From Heliocybe sulcata (Eukaryota; Basidiomycota; Agaricomycetes; Gloeophyllales; Gloeophyllaceae), in NCBI GenBank assembly GCA_004369045.1, contig ML213509.1, positions 998,858 to 1,062,857 on the forward strand: a DNA stretch of 64,000 nucleotides, read 5' to 3'. Position 1 is the stretch's first letter. The number at the start of each line of letters is the position of its first letter. This document shows, piece by piece, positions 54,291 through 64,000 of this stretch. The notes beneath the pieces were generated by a model. It was not told the origin of the DNA. It did no database searches and saw only the letters and a list, made by a program, of their open reading frames with translations. The translations under genes and the position numbers were made by a program.

Positions 54291-55744
54291 ATGTGGCACG
54301 TCCCCCGACCAGCGAACGACGACTCGTACCGTCTCAGCTCCCTTCCCATCATCTCCCTCGAGCCCTATCTTCATCCAAAGGAACACAACGGCAAGGGTCG
54401 CATATCCACGTCCGCAGCCCTTCACGCCGCCTGCCTCGACTATGGCTTCTTCTACCTCGACGTGTCGACGTTTATTGACTTTGATGAACCCCGAGAGTTG
54501 ATGAGACTCGCGAGGGAGTTTTTCGCGCTTCCTCAAGAAGAGAAGAACAAGATCGGATTGTCGAAGCAGGACGGAGCGAGAGGTGAGGAATCTCGGGATG
54601 AGTCGGAGCATATACTCATCGTAATGGGCTAATTGCAGGTTATCAACGGATCGGCGAGAATGTCACCAACGGGAAATCCGACAACCACGAAGCCATCGAT
54701 TTCTACCGCCCCGTTGAGCAGCCGGACCGATCGAAGCCGCTGTGGGGAGAGAACCAGTGGCCGGACATACCAGGCTTCAGGGAGCGGTACGAGAAGTGGA
54801 CAGATAAGATGAAGGAGCTCGGGACGATAGTCATGGAGGCGTGAGTCCTGCGCCCGATGCGATATCAATTCAAGAGTCATCGTCATCTCAGCATGTCTGT
54901 TGGACTCGGTATGACCCCGGAAGAGTGGGAGGAACTCAAATCCAAAGTCGACGATTCTTTCTGGGTCTTGCGCGTCATCGGTACGTCCCGGCCCGCGCTC
55001 TGCATTCACTTTCTAACCCCAACCGCTGTAGGTTACCCGCCCCTTCCTTCAGAAGACGAAGGCTTTTCCTGCGGTGCACACAAGTATGCTCAGGCCCCCT
55101 TTTCTCTTATAACTCGAATCTCAATCCGCAGGTAGAGACTACGGCTGCCTGACCTTCCTCTACCAAGATGACACCAAAGACGCACTGCAAGTCTACCTAT
55201 CGCGCCCGGGCACGGTCGTGCGCAAGAACATCGGTCTGCCCGCAGAGGAGATGGTCGAGGAGGGCGGCGTGTGGATCAGTGCGGATCCCGTGGACGGGTG
55301 TCTAGTTGTTAACGTTGGAGAAAGTGAGTACGCTGTGGAGATTAAGAGAGGTAGAGCTAATGGTGCGAGTCGGGCAGTGTGGGAGCGGTGGACAAACGGC
55401 CTGTATACGAGCACGCTGCACAGAGTGATTCATCGCGGCACCAACTACCGGTATGTCGCCATTATCTTCCATCCCTCCGTTCTCTCGTCATCTCCACCAT
55501 TTTTTGCCTTAGCGTGTCTATCCCCTTCTTCTTCGAGCCCAACTTCGACGCAATCGTGCAGCCCCTCCCGGCGGCCGTCCGCATACAGGAAGGCATCGCG
55601 GACTCTAACCCGCACCTGCACCACCTCAAGGACGGGGTACACAATGACGCCGAGAATGGGAAAGTAAAGGCTAAATATGAGCCGGTCAAGTATGGAGAGT
55701 TTTTGTTGAGGAAGGTCTCCGGGAATTTTGCGAGCTATGATTAG
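54291..55744 (+). CDS. 2-oxoglutarate/Fe(II)-dependent oxygenase (isopenicillin-N-synthase-like)
   Basis: Cytosolic non-haem iron oxygenase, about 370 residues in six exons. The N-terminal DIOX_N region reads LPIISLEPYL, HAACLDYGFFYLDVS, LAREFFALPQEEKNKIGLS and YQRIGENVTNG. The C-terminal jelly roll has GAHKDYGCLTFLYQDD, giving the HxD iron ligands, then ALQVYLSRPGT, VDGCLVVNVGE, LYTSTLHRVIHRG (distal His) and NYRVSIPFFFEPNFDA, with the Arg-x-Ser pair that holds 2-oxoglutarate. Between GAHK and DYGC the acceptor GTAG before AGACTAC must be used, which joins His and Asp correctly. All catalytic residues are present. Substrate unknown; no biosynthetic cluster surrounds it. Confidence 0.92.
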
Positions 55745-56020
55745 AATGGAAGAGTTGAAGATGGGCCTGGGCAGGCGAGGGGCACATATTTTGTAGTAAT
55801 ACCGGGACGAGCGGTATGGTTATTTCTTGGATAATATGTAAAGTGCGTTCTTCTTGTATGCTGGTACTGAGGCCGTGTAGGTAGTGAGCGCTGAGCTAGA
55901 AGGACAATATAGACGGTAGGGATGTGAGCATTATGCAATGAGTATCGTGTAAACTTGTCGATGAGCCATGCGAGAACCTTCACGCAGGACGTCTGGCTCC
56001 GGCGCGCATCGCAACGAGTG

Positions 56021-57340
56021 CTAATCGACGGTCTCCTGCGGTCTCAGCACGATCTTCTCCCCGCTAACCTGCCCGCTCCTATGTAGCTCATACGCCGCTT
56101 CCCACGCACGCAGCCCTCCGGGAAGAACTTTGGCTCTATTCGGTTTGATAACCCCGCGCTCGAGGTAGCTCTCCATGGCCTTCCAAAACGCCTTGCTACT
56201 CATTCACGTCAATCTCGCATAGACATTCGGCCACTGACTCCAACTTACTTGAAGTCTGGATAAGTATGGGACGAGCCGTGCGCGAAACGCATCTGCACTC
56301 CCTTCTTCCTCGCTGCTGTCTCGGTGCTCTCCTCCGTGCGCAACACCCGCGCTATACGTCCGCCGGGCTTGACGATCTCTATTGCTGCGCGGAGCGTCTC
56401 CGGGGAGGAGATAGCGTCGAGGAGGTATTCGACATCGCCACCCGCCGCGGCTTCAATGTCTGCGACGAGGGCAGGTGAACTGCGATCGACGACAACGCTT
56501 GCTCCGATCGACTGGAGGTAGGGCGTGTGTCCCCGGGACGAGGTGGTGACTACTCTGAAGCCTGAGAGGGCGGCCAGTTGGATCGCTGGCGGGTCAACAG
56601 TCGTCAGCGTCATCATGCCAGGTTCGCAAGATGAATTCGAGGGCGGAGGACATACCATAACTCCCTACGGAGGAGCTCCTAGCAAGGACGACGAGCGAAC
56701 GGCCTTGGTACAGACCTTCCCCGCCGGGGACCCATGGAGCCGTTAAGCCGAGGCAGAGGTCGTACAGCGCTGCTGCAGCTGTCACTGCAGCCACCGGGAT
56801 TGTCGACGCGGAGTCGTAGTCGAGCGCAGACGGGATCTAGGATCATTCCATGTCAGTACCCAGTCCACGCCGACCCAGCATCCTAAACCGGGAATACTAC
56901 TTTGCATGCTATATCTGCATCGGCGAGGCAGTACTGCTGGAACGTCGCCTTGTCGCCGTTGCTCGTGTCTCCTTGAGAGTTGTACTGCCCTTAGAAGATG
57001 ATACGGTCGCCGACACGGAAGTGAGCGACGTCTGACCCTATTTTCATGACTTCGCCTGCTGCATCGGTCCCAAGCACGGTCGGGAACGTTGTGACGAATT
57101 TGCCATAGTCGAAAATCTGGTAAGTAAGAAGAACAGCGGTTAGCGGTAAGACGTGCGTGGATCCGGAGGTAGTCGACGGGGTTCACCGCTGTGGCGTGGA
57201 TTTTGACCTGTACTTGGCCAGGCAGCGGCTCAGGAGTTGGCCTCAATCTGATTGACTGTCTCTGGTTAGGGTATATGGCTATGATATTGTATGGTTTATG
57301 TCAGATTACAGGGGATGCGGCGCAGAGAGCGTACATTCAT
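56021..57340 (-). CDS. MDR-family NAD(P)H-dependent oxidoreductase (quinone reductase/enoyl reductase-like)
   Basis: About 350 residues. Exon 1 appears to encode only Met-Asn (57340-57335) before a GTACGC donor; exon 2 resumes RQSIRLRPTPEPLPGQVQVK and IHATAVNPVDYLRIHA. Then come FVTTFPTVLGTDAAGEVMKI, VAHFRVGDRII, YCLADADIACK, the co-factor region (SSVGSYGM, IQLAALSGFRVVTTSS), GGDVEYLLDAISSPETLRAA and KPGGRIARVLRTEE, ending HRSGQVSGEKIVLRPQETVD. The catalytic-domain Cys/His zinc ligands of true alcohol dehydrogenases are absent, which fits the zinc-free trans-enoyl-reductase/toxD-like branch. Convergent with the oxygenase (276 bp). Confidence 0.88.
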
Positions 57341-57859
57341 AGATGATTGCAAGTCGGGACATTACGTCGACCAAAGTTCACTTAGTAGTGAGAACGGACG
57401 ATCTTGATGCATGGCTGTGAATATATACCGCAAGTCCTGGCTGATTAATGGCATGCAAAGGCAGAGTCTCACAAAGCCGCTGTATTACGACTCCAACAGT
57501 TTGCCTTGGTAAGCACGCATACGTCGCTTTGCGCTCTTAGTCGGCTCAGAAAGCAGGGCCAGAACGACTTGACTAGTAATTATAAAGCTTTTGTCGCAGC
57601 CACGTAGAGTTCGATAATGTAAGCAGTCCGCAAGTTTTCCGTCCTTAATCGAGCCTTCCTCCATGCTGAATAGCAAGCATAGAACAGCAGCTGTGTATAA
57701 CTGCTACTGCGTGAGTACAAGCACTAGTGCCTGAAGCAAGTGAGATCTTGAGATGTTGACCATCTCTGGGTGGCTCCGCCGCCACAAAAGATCGCGATAA
57801 GACAAGCCACATTACACGTGAGCAATATTCTAAATTTAGGCTGGTAAGATCGTCTCGAG
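57341..57859. other. Divergent intergenic region
   Basis: About 520 bp between the MDR gene and ARC1, which start in opposite directions. No gene recognised; both promoters must be here. Confidence 0.5.
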
Positions 57860-59714
57860 ATGACTCCTCTCAGACGCGTTCAGTACAGCGTCCAAGTCTG
57901 CCGCTCGTGTTTTCGTCAATCGCAGACTGTGCTTACGACTCTTCGACATCCTTATTATCCAGTGAAACTTCCACCGCAAGCCTCTTTTATACGGAGCATC
58001 GCGAATATGGCTGCAGCTCAGGCCGTAGGCAAACTGTACATTCCAGTCCGCGCACTTGTAGAAGGCGCAACGGAGGAAGGGAGTGCGACGGACTTCGGAA
58101 TGACAGAGAGTGACCAGCAGGAGATTGTGCAGTGGATTGATAAAGTAGCCAAAAGAGAGGTCGGCGGCGCTGACGGATTCAAGGTGCGTGCGCTCTTCGT
58201 TTGCTGACAATAAATTGACTGAACCAAATATGTGGCGCAAGTAGGATCTCGACGCGCAGTTGACACCGAAAACATATCTGGTTAGCAACTACTTCACAGC
58301 TGCTGATGTCGCTGTGTATGGAGCACTGCACCCCGTCTTCGTACGTTTTCCCCGTAACTCCGTTCCTCACAGGACCTAATCCATGCTGTCCTATGCAGTC
58401 TCAGCTCCAACCAGCAGAGTACTACTCCCACCCTGCTCTTACCCGCTACTTCGACCACATCCAAAACCGACCTAGCGTCCGCAAATCCGCGGAGGCTCTC
58501 GAGCCGTCGTTTCCATTGGTCCCGATCGATCTCGAGAATGCACCAAAATTAGAGCGCAAGCCCGACCCTCCCAAGGAAAAGAAGAAGAAGCCTGTTGCAC
58601 CAGCAGACGCTTCCGCTCCTGCACCTATGGAGACCGCTCAAGCAGCTAAGCCTGAAGCAGCGGTTGCGCCGGCTGAGGGAGCGAAGGGACAAAAGAAGGA
58701 GAAGAAGGAGAAGAAAGAAAAGAAGGAGGGCGGTGCTGCTGAGGGTGGGGACAAGGGAAAGAAGAAGGGCGGCGAGAGCTCCAAGGCAGCCGCTGCTGAG
58801 GATGCCGGAGAGCCCGTGCCGTCCATGATCGACTTGCGGGTGGGCCACATTGTCGAAGGTGCGCACGCCATGCTGTCGTACTAAATCAGTCTGAATGACT
58901 GGCCTCAACCTCATCTGTCAGTTTCGAAGCACCCGGATGCAGACAGCTTATACGTCGAGGTTCGCCCTTGTCCAGTCCAGTCCGAGCGACCCGATGGAGA
59001 TTGATGTTTCATGATAGCAAATCGACTTCGGTGAAGAGACAGGCCCGAGGACTGTCGTCTCAGGTCTGGTCAACTACATCCCTATCGAGCAAATGCGGGA
59101 TAAGTACCTCGTCGGCGTGGTGCGTCTCTTCGGCCCGAAACCACAGGCATTATACTGACAGACCTCCTGCATCAGTGCAACCTGAAACCGGCAAACATGC
59201 GAGGCGTCAAGAGTTTTGCCATGGTGTTGGCGGTGCGTGAATCGTAGAGCAAGCTTGAGTTCGCTCCTCTGATCACGTCTTTGTTCCTGTTCCAGGCTAC
59301 GTCGAAGGAGGGCAAGGACGGTGGCGTCGAGCTCATTCAGCCACCAGCAGGGTCGAAACCTGGTGACCGGGTGTACTTTGAAGGGCCCGAGTATGAGAGT
59401 GAGTAGCAGGGTCCATTGAATACAATCTCGAGAACGTGAATATAACGGAATGTAACACAGATGCGCAGCCGCTGTCTCAACTAAACCCGAAGAAGAAGGT
59501 CTTTGAGACAATCCAGCCAGGTGCGTCTTTATCCAGATCTGGTATCAGTCACTCTCAACACTGACGCACATGCTTATTCTACTTTATAGGTTTCACGACA
59601 CTAGAGACACGCGAGGCTGCTTGGATCAACCCCGCTACAAATAGCGCCCACAAGATCCGCACAGCGAATGGTGTCTGTGTGGCACCCACCTTTGTCGGCG
59701 CTTCCTTGTCGTAG
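57860..59714 (+). CDS. ARC1: tRNA-aminoacylation cofactor Arc1 (AIMP1/EMAPII-like)
   Basis: Binds tRNA and docks aminoacyl-tRNA synthetases (MetRS, GluRS in yeast) in the cytosol. A GST-C-like N-terminal domain (DLDAQLTPKTYLVSNYFTAA, DVAVYGALHPVF, YYSHPALTRYFDHIQNRPSV) is followed by a Lys-rich linker (KKEKKEKKEKKE) and the C-terminal tRNA-binding OB fold with EMAPII extension: MIDLRVGHIVE, VSKHPDADSLYVEQIDFGEE, RTVVSGLVNYIPIEQM, CNLKPANMRGVKSFAMVLA, GKDGGVELIQPPAGSKPGDR and NPKKKVFETIQP. Ends VAPTFVGASLS. The start at 57860 gives a 49-residue basic, Ser/Arg-rich leader before the internal MAAAQAVGKLYIPVRAL (58007); the shorter form looks like the canonical cytosolic protein. Many short introns. 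Confidence 0.94.
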
Positions 59715-59779
59715 ATGTCGGTCAAAATGTTGTTGCTTTCGGTGCTTTGGTAGCTTAGAGATCAAATGATGGTGTATGT

Positions 59780-61108
59780 TTACTTCTGCTCTGAGGCCGT
59801 ATTGGCGTGAGGCGACCATGAGAAAACAGGGGATAGTGCGTATAATTCACCGCCACCCGAACCGCACGACAAGGCCGAAGAGTGTGCAGATCTTGAGGTA
59901 TGCGGGCGCGGTGCAGATGGTTCGGAAAAATCGAACACGTCGTCCCAGCTCGGCCCATCGAGGGCTGGCGGAGGGGTGGTGTCTGGGAGCTCGGCGTCCA
60001 GTAAAATGGCCGCGACAGCGTCAATGTCACTCTCAGACCAGGAGGCTTCGCTACGGTCGCAACCGTCTGTAGAGCATAGAGTTGGTGTCGGCGAAGGTGG
60101 ACCGGGTGCTCCGGCGAGCGCGCTGGCAGGTGGAGGTAACTGCCAATAGAATGGCGGTTCAAGTTGGTATGCGATCTGAGCCTGAGGAATCCAATATGGC
60201 GAGGAAGATAAGGGGGAGGTTTGGTACTGCGGCTCCTTAGAGGATGCTGAGCATGCCTGCGCTTGAGCTGAGTCAGACGCGCAGGAGGAGGGGTTTAAAG
60301 GAACCGGAGGGCCTTCAACGTTCAGAAGAGCTTCGAAGAGCGCCTGGCCCAGACGGTCCCAGAAGTATTCTTCGGTATGCGAGTCTGAATCGATGACTAT
60401 CTTGGACGCAGGGGCGACAGCTGCCGTCTTCGTAGCGAGCGTGCTCCACTCGTTTAGTGACCGTCGCCTCTGCTCCAAAATACCAGATGGCCTTGGCTGG
60501 GCATCTCTCGATCCTCCCGCTGCAATTGGGGAAGAACCAATGCGATGACTTTCCATGCTGGCTCTGTTCAAGCGAGGCATGTTCATTGGAGTCCCGGCAT
60601 CCTGGAGTGTGATGAGCTAGGAAGTCCACTGAAAATGCTCGAATGTACTCACCATTGTCATCCGCGTGGCAATCTGTGGGCCTGGGGACGGGTCTAGCAT
60701 CGGTAGAAAGCCAGTCTCGTGAGGTCTGGTGCTGTTTCCGGATCGAGCAATGTCTTGGGAAACAAGTAACTTGGCCTTATGCTTGTGCCCATCGGATTTG
60801 GGCCTGTGTCTGGGCCGATATCTGTATTCCGGAAACATTGCAGTATGCCTGCATCTGAGCTCATCGGCAGCCTCCTTCCATGGCCGCTTCTCCTCGCGGC
60901 TCAGCCGCTTCCACCACACCTTGAAGTGACGTGGAAAAAAGCTGCGAAACAACAAGAATGAATTTGTTGGGCGAGGGACGCGCTCCCTGGATGACCACCC
61001 TTCGATGAGCCTCTGGAAACGGGGGTCCCTCACGATAGATTGCTTGTCTGCATACCTTCGCAGGTAGTGGCTGCTGATCATGTCAGGTACTAGGATGGTC
61101 TGAGCCAT
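59780..61108 (-). CDS. HMG-box transcription factor (copy 1)
   Basis: Two exons (61108-60653, 60601-59780; 51-nt intron) give 425 residues. The HMG box spans about 44-101: VPRPTNSFLLFRSFFPRHFK, VWWKRLSREEKRPWKEAADE, then FPEYRYRPRHRPKS, the basic tail usual in sequence-specific (MATA/SOX-like) boxes. The rest is acidic/Pro-rich, with ESDIDAVAAILLDAELPD and WDDVFDFSEPSA, likely activation regions. A paralogue follows downstream in the same orientation at 61712-62695 on the minus strand (that is, upstream of this gene). Target genes unknown; role in mating or development is only a possibility. Confidence 0.85.
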
Positions 61109-61711
61109 GTGAGACGATAGAGATAGGGATGCACTGACTGCCTCAGTTTCATCTTTAAATGCGGTTTTCGTGGTCAGATAGGATCAGTTTCGTTGAAGGA
61201 CGCTCTGAGTTCGGCAGATGCTTACATTACGCTGAAGAACAAGGATAAGTCTGCCAGTAAACATGGCAGACGAAACGGGTGCGTATTCGGCGGATACGAG
61301 TTTCAGAATGCGAGGCAGCTGTGGATGAACCTCGACGACCTTGTTTGGGGATACCGGCCTGACATTGTATCTCGGGCATGAGACGAGGTCCTTGTGCGCC
61401 ACACATCGGGCCAGTCGGGGTCCCAGATGGCACAAGAGAGAGAAAAGAAGATTATGGCCAGTTGAATCCCTGGAAGTGGAAGAAGTTAAATAACAGCGAG
61501 AGATTATGATTCACCATAGAGGACAAATTTGATTTGTAAACAAGGATCCACTGATGAATCTGGATCTCAGTAGTGAAGGTGCATGTCATGTGTTCGTCGA
61601 ACATAAAACAGTGTTACAGGGATACACTGATCAATAACGTATATGAAGTGGCATTTGAGATACACTACAACAAAGAAATCAACGACAATGCACTCAGCTT
61701 GTTTAGCAACT
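61109..61711. other. Intergenic between the two HMG-box genes
   Basis: About 600 bp. Should contain the promoter of copy 1 and the 3' end of copy 2. No gene recognised. Confidence 0.5.
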
Positions 61712-62695
61712 CTAACTAGAGGGTAACGTTCCTGAAGGGTGCGACCGATTATCTCTGGCAGCCCGTAGCATCCCAAGACCGACAGCAGCGTCGTCCAGCT
61801 TCTGCCGCTCACTCACTTCGTTGCCCGTGTCAGGCGAGCTAGCCGTGCTGTGCTGTCCGCTTGATCTCTTAATTACCGCGGTGAGAGGAGCCCCAGACGT
61901 GGGCTCATGACTGTCCATCGGACTCGGATCGAGTAGGACCTGGCTCTCTGACTGAGAAGCCGTGACTTCTTCATTGTCTTCTGTCGCAGCTGCACCAGTA
62001 CAGGGGCTTGCCACTACCACATCACGGTCATCAACAGTATTGGATGGGTCGAGTCGCTGGCAAGCTTGATCTGGGGAGGCCGATGGAAGAATCATGACTC
62101 CCGTTTCACATCGTGTATCCATGGTCTTGGTGAGCAGTTCGCATGACAGTGTCTCATGCATATCACCGGGATGGGAGGTGGGAGCCCGCTGGCGGATTCT
62201 CCGATACGGTCGCAGCGACGCTCGCCCGATTCCATACGGTTTCACGCTCGTGAGCTGAAGCGTTTGTCAGGATGAATAACATCGTAGAATATGTCTGTAA
62301 GGACTCACAGTAACTGGTCGAGACCCAGTTCTCAGCATTATGCGCCGCTCTTGGCTGCCGCTCTGCAGTGACGTATCACTGGGAGCATAGTCTTGAAGGA
62401 TGTTTTTATGCACTGCTTGCAAAGTCGAAGCCGAGTCAATCCAGGGCTTCTTGACTTCTTCCGGGAGTATATTCCACTGATCTTCGCGGTGAGGGAAGAA
62501 GAGACGGAAAAGAGCGAAAGCGTCTAGGGGTCTTGAGACCGGGCCTCCTCGTCGGATGAAAGGTGACGATCTCCAGCTTCGCACGAGCTTCGTACACTCT
62601 TCGGAGTTCAATATATCTTCGCAGGTCCGGATGCTGATTACTCTGAGAGCAAATTTATGCTCTGACAGAGGGGAGAGGGGACGAGCGGTAGCCAT
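61712..62695 (-). CDS. HMG-box-like protein (copy 2, diverged)
   Basis: Two exons (62695-62309, 62254-61712; 54-nt intron) give 309 residues. The box at about 53-103 reads VSRPLDAFALFRLFFPHRED, QWNILPEEVKKPWIDSASTL, and lacks the Tyr/Arg-rich basic tail of copy 1. Upstream, TKLVRSWRSSPF aligns with FQRLIEGWSSRER of copy 1, so the two are tandem duplicates that have diverged strongly. The intron position after the box is similar. The second exon is Ser/Asp-rich and disordered. With several DNA-contacting residues replaced, DNA binding is uncertain. Confidence 0.72.
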
Positions 62696-63254
62696 GCTTG
62701 CAGTAATGATTTTTGCTCTCCGAAACTGCTGTCTTTATAAGCAGTCAGCCATGGAAACATTATATACGAAACGTCAAGAAAGTAGAAAGGGTACAATGTA
62801 TGCATACGACGTTGTAGCGCCACCCCGTGTAAGGAGCACATGGGGGGCCAAGATATTCGAATGGCTGTTTGCAGCATCTTCCCTTCCCTTGTACATACCA
62901 TCCACAACTACACTGCACCCCGAAGACATGATCGTTCCGGAGATCTCAGAGTGGGAGAGTGCTTGTGTCGTCGCGAACGAAGCGAAGTCCAACCAGGCGC
63001 CTGAAACGTCAATCTATCAATCTTCGAGAGGACTCATAGCTGGGTCGATTCTATTGGTAGTTTGTCCCTTATACCCTCTCAGCTTTCCAGCGCATTGACA
63101 AGCAAGTCGCTCATTATGCATTATGAGCAGGCTCAGACCGAGCTCAGGTGGAGAGAAAGCATCGACTTCGGCGATCGCCGAGGCCTTACTGTGCAAACCG
63201 AAGGCGCACTAGGATCCAACTTCTACAGTGAGCCCCGTGCACATTATAATCTCT
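62696..63254. other. Intergenic, divergent
   Basis: About 560 bp between HMG copy 2 (minus) and the methyltransferase (plus). Open plus-strand frames at 62751-63098 and 63062-63274 look somewhat coding-like but no acceptable intron joins them and no family is recognised. Confidence 0.45.
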
Positions 63255-64000
63255 ATGCCTCCTCAGTACCATGATCAATCATTCTGGGACAAGCGATTTG
63301 AAGATGAAGTTCTGTTTGAATGGTTGGGCGACGGTCAGGACACCATTCTACCTTCGTTAACGAACGTCCTGAAGCAATACAAATCGAACCAGTGCGCGGT
63401 ACCCGAGATCCTCCACATCGGAGCAGGAACTTCCGCGTTTCAAGAATATGTTAAGGATGTGTTTATTGAGGTCTACGGAGCGGACGTTGATTGTGGAAAA
63501 ATTCTAAACACCGACTTCTCCGAAAATGCTGTTACCAAGGGTCGCCACGCTGCTTCAAATTTAGGAACAAGATCGGGTATGCGATGGGCGAAAGCAGACC
63601 TGCTGAAATGGAAAGATATCCAGAACATCACATCGAACGTCGCCGGTCGTTTCTCTGTGGTATTGGACAAGAGCACTTCGGATGCCATCTCCTGTGGACC
63701 ATCAATGACCATCGGTGCGAAAATGGAGTCTGACATAAACCCCATCTTCCAGGAGATCTGGTCTCGATACTCTCCACAGGGCCTACCATGCTCCTTGGCA
63801 CCGCTGGAGCTGTTAGCGATGAACCTCGCCTTCTGCGTCGAGCCAGGAGGAATTTGGATAGCGCTGTCATACTCAAGCAATCGATTTCCCTTCTTGCAGT
63901 CCTCGAGCTTGTCTGCAAGCACCAATGACAGTAACGAGGAGGTCGTAGACCTCTCCAATCTATGGTCTATCGAGCGCATGATCGCTGTCGATGCACCTTC
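63255..64000 (+). CDS. Class I SAM-dependent methyltransferase (3' end beyond window)
   Basis: Open from MPPQYHDQSFWDKRFEDEVL at 63255 to the window edge (248 codons seen, no intron needed). Features: FWDKRFEDEVLFEWLG at the N-terminus, motif I EILHIGAGTSAFQEYV, an acidic loop YGADVDCGKI, motif WAKADLLKW, FSVVLDKSTSDAISCGPSM (motif IV) and LAFCVEPGGIWIALSYSSNR. The 'FWDkRF' opening and 'VVLDKsTsDAI' block occur in the METTL13/eEF1A-Lys-methyltransferase-like group and related fungal proteins. Substrate cannot be told; a lysine or small-molecule methyltransferase is possible. Confidence 0.8.
   Translation, partial: MPPQYHDQSFWDKRFEDEVLFEWLGDGQDTILPSLTNVLKQYKSNQCAVPEILHIGAGTSAFQEYVKDVFIEVYGADVDCGKILNTDFSENAVTKGRHAASNLGTRSGMRWAKADLLKWKDIQNITSNVAGRFSVVLDKSTSDAISCGPSMTIGAKMESDINPIFQEIWSRYSPQGLPCSLAPLELLAMNLAFCVEPGGIWIALSYSSNRFPFLQSSSLSASTNDSNEEVVDLSNLWSIERMIAVDAP

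Noticed and set aside
59780-62695. Mating-type locus
   Set aside because: HMG-box genes do not define basidiomycete MAT loci; no homeodomain pair, pheromone receptor or CaaX pheromone gene was seen nearby.
62556-63098. 180-codon plus-strand frame between HMG copy 2 and the methyltransferase
   Set aside because: Partly antisense to HMG copy 2, and joining it to the next frame would need an intron too short for this genome.

Overview
This is a chromosomal window from a filamentous basidiomycete, most likely an agaricomycete. Nearly every gene is cut by many short introns of about 50-65 nt with GTRAGT donors, the genes are packed on both strands, and the content is fungal: an Rax1-like RGS protein, a GH71 alpha-1,3-glucanase, an OPT transporter, DAHP synthase, Tim9, Sen1, SGF29 and Arc1. 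No tRNA, rRNA, CRISPR, prophage or retroelement was recognised. All gene models were spliced by eye from conserved protein sequence and GT-AG junctions, so internal exon edges are approximate.

Layout. 1-2150 (-): RGS/membrane protein running off the left edge. 2151-6046: gene-poor, with one perfect-looking hairpin and a C-tract. 6047-6949 (+): metallo-beta-lactamase-fold hydrolase. 7147-10468 (-): polytopic membrane protein with a glycosyltransferase-like C-terminal part. 10808-12290 (-) DAHP synthase and 12598-13059 (+) TIM9 share a 300-bp promoter that holds a Gcn4-type site. 13838-16452 (+): F-box protein. 17731-19503 (+): secreted GH71. 19973-22599 (-): disordered nuclear protein with a possible Scm3-like motif. 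23760-27694 (+): oligopeptide transporter with about twenty exons. 28011-32486 (+) DHX37/Ecm16 helicase and 32604-39209 (-) SEN1 helicase lie tail to tail; SEN1 is divergent from translin (39438-40447 +). Then come SGF29 (40944-42282 +), a heat-shock-element-driven HSP20 (42702-43343 +) and a CBF/NF-Y-type histone-fold protein (43850-45566 +).

45567-52000 is the odd part. A large uncharacterised membrane protein (47987-51896 -) carries acidic internal repeats. Directly downstream of it on the same strand lie about five diverged 145-bp units, each looking like one small exon plus one intron, followed by a 33-bp minisatellite whose 11-codon period is open in the same direction. 51897-54290 is AT-rich, gene-free and has inverted repeats that could bound a 406-bp non-autonomous DNA transposon.

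54291-55744 (+): 2-oxoglutarate/Fe(II) oxygenase. 56021-57340 (-): MDR-family oxidoreductase. 57860-59714 (+): ARC1. 59780-61108 and 61712-62695 (-): two tandem, strongly diverged HMG-box genes. 63255-64000 (+): SAM-dependent methyltransferase running off the right edge.

Functional themes: RNA metabolism clusters in the middle (DHX37, SEN1, translin), followed by chromatin factors (SGF29, histone fold). Most other genes are ordinary housekeeping or secreted-enzyme genes.
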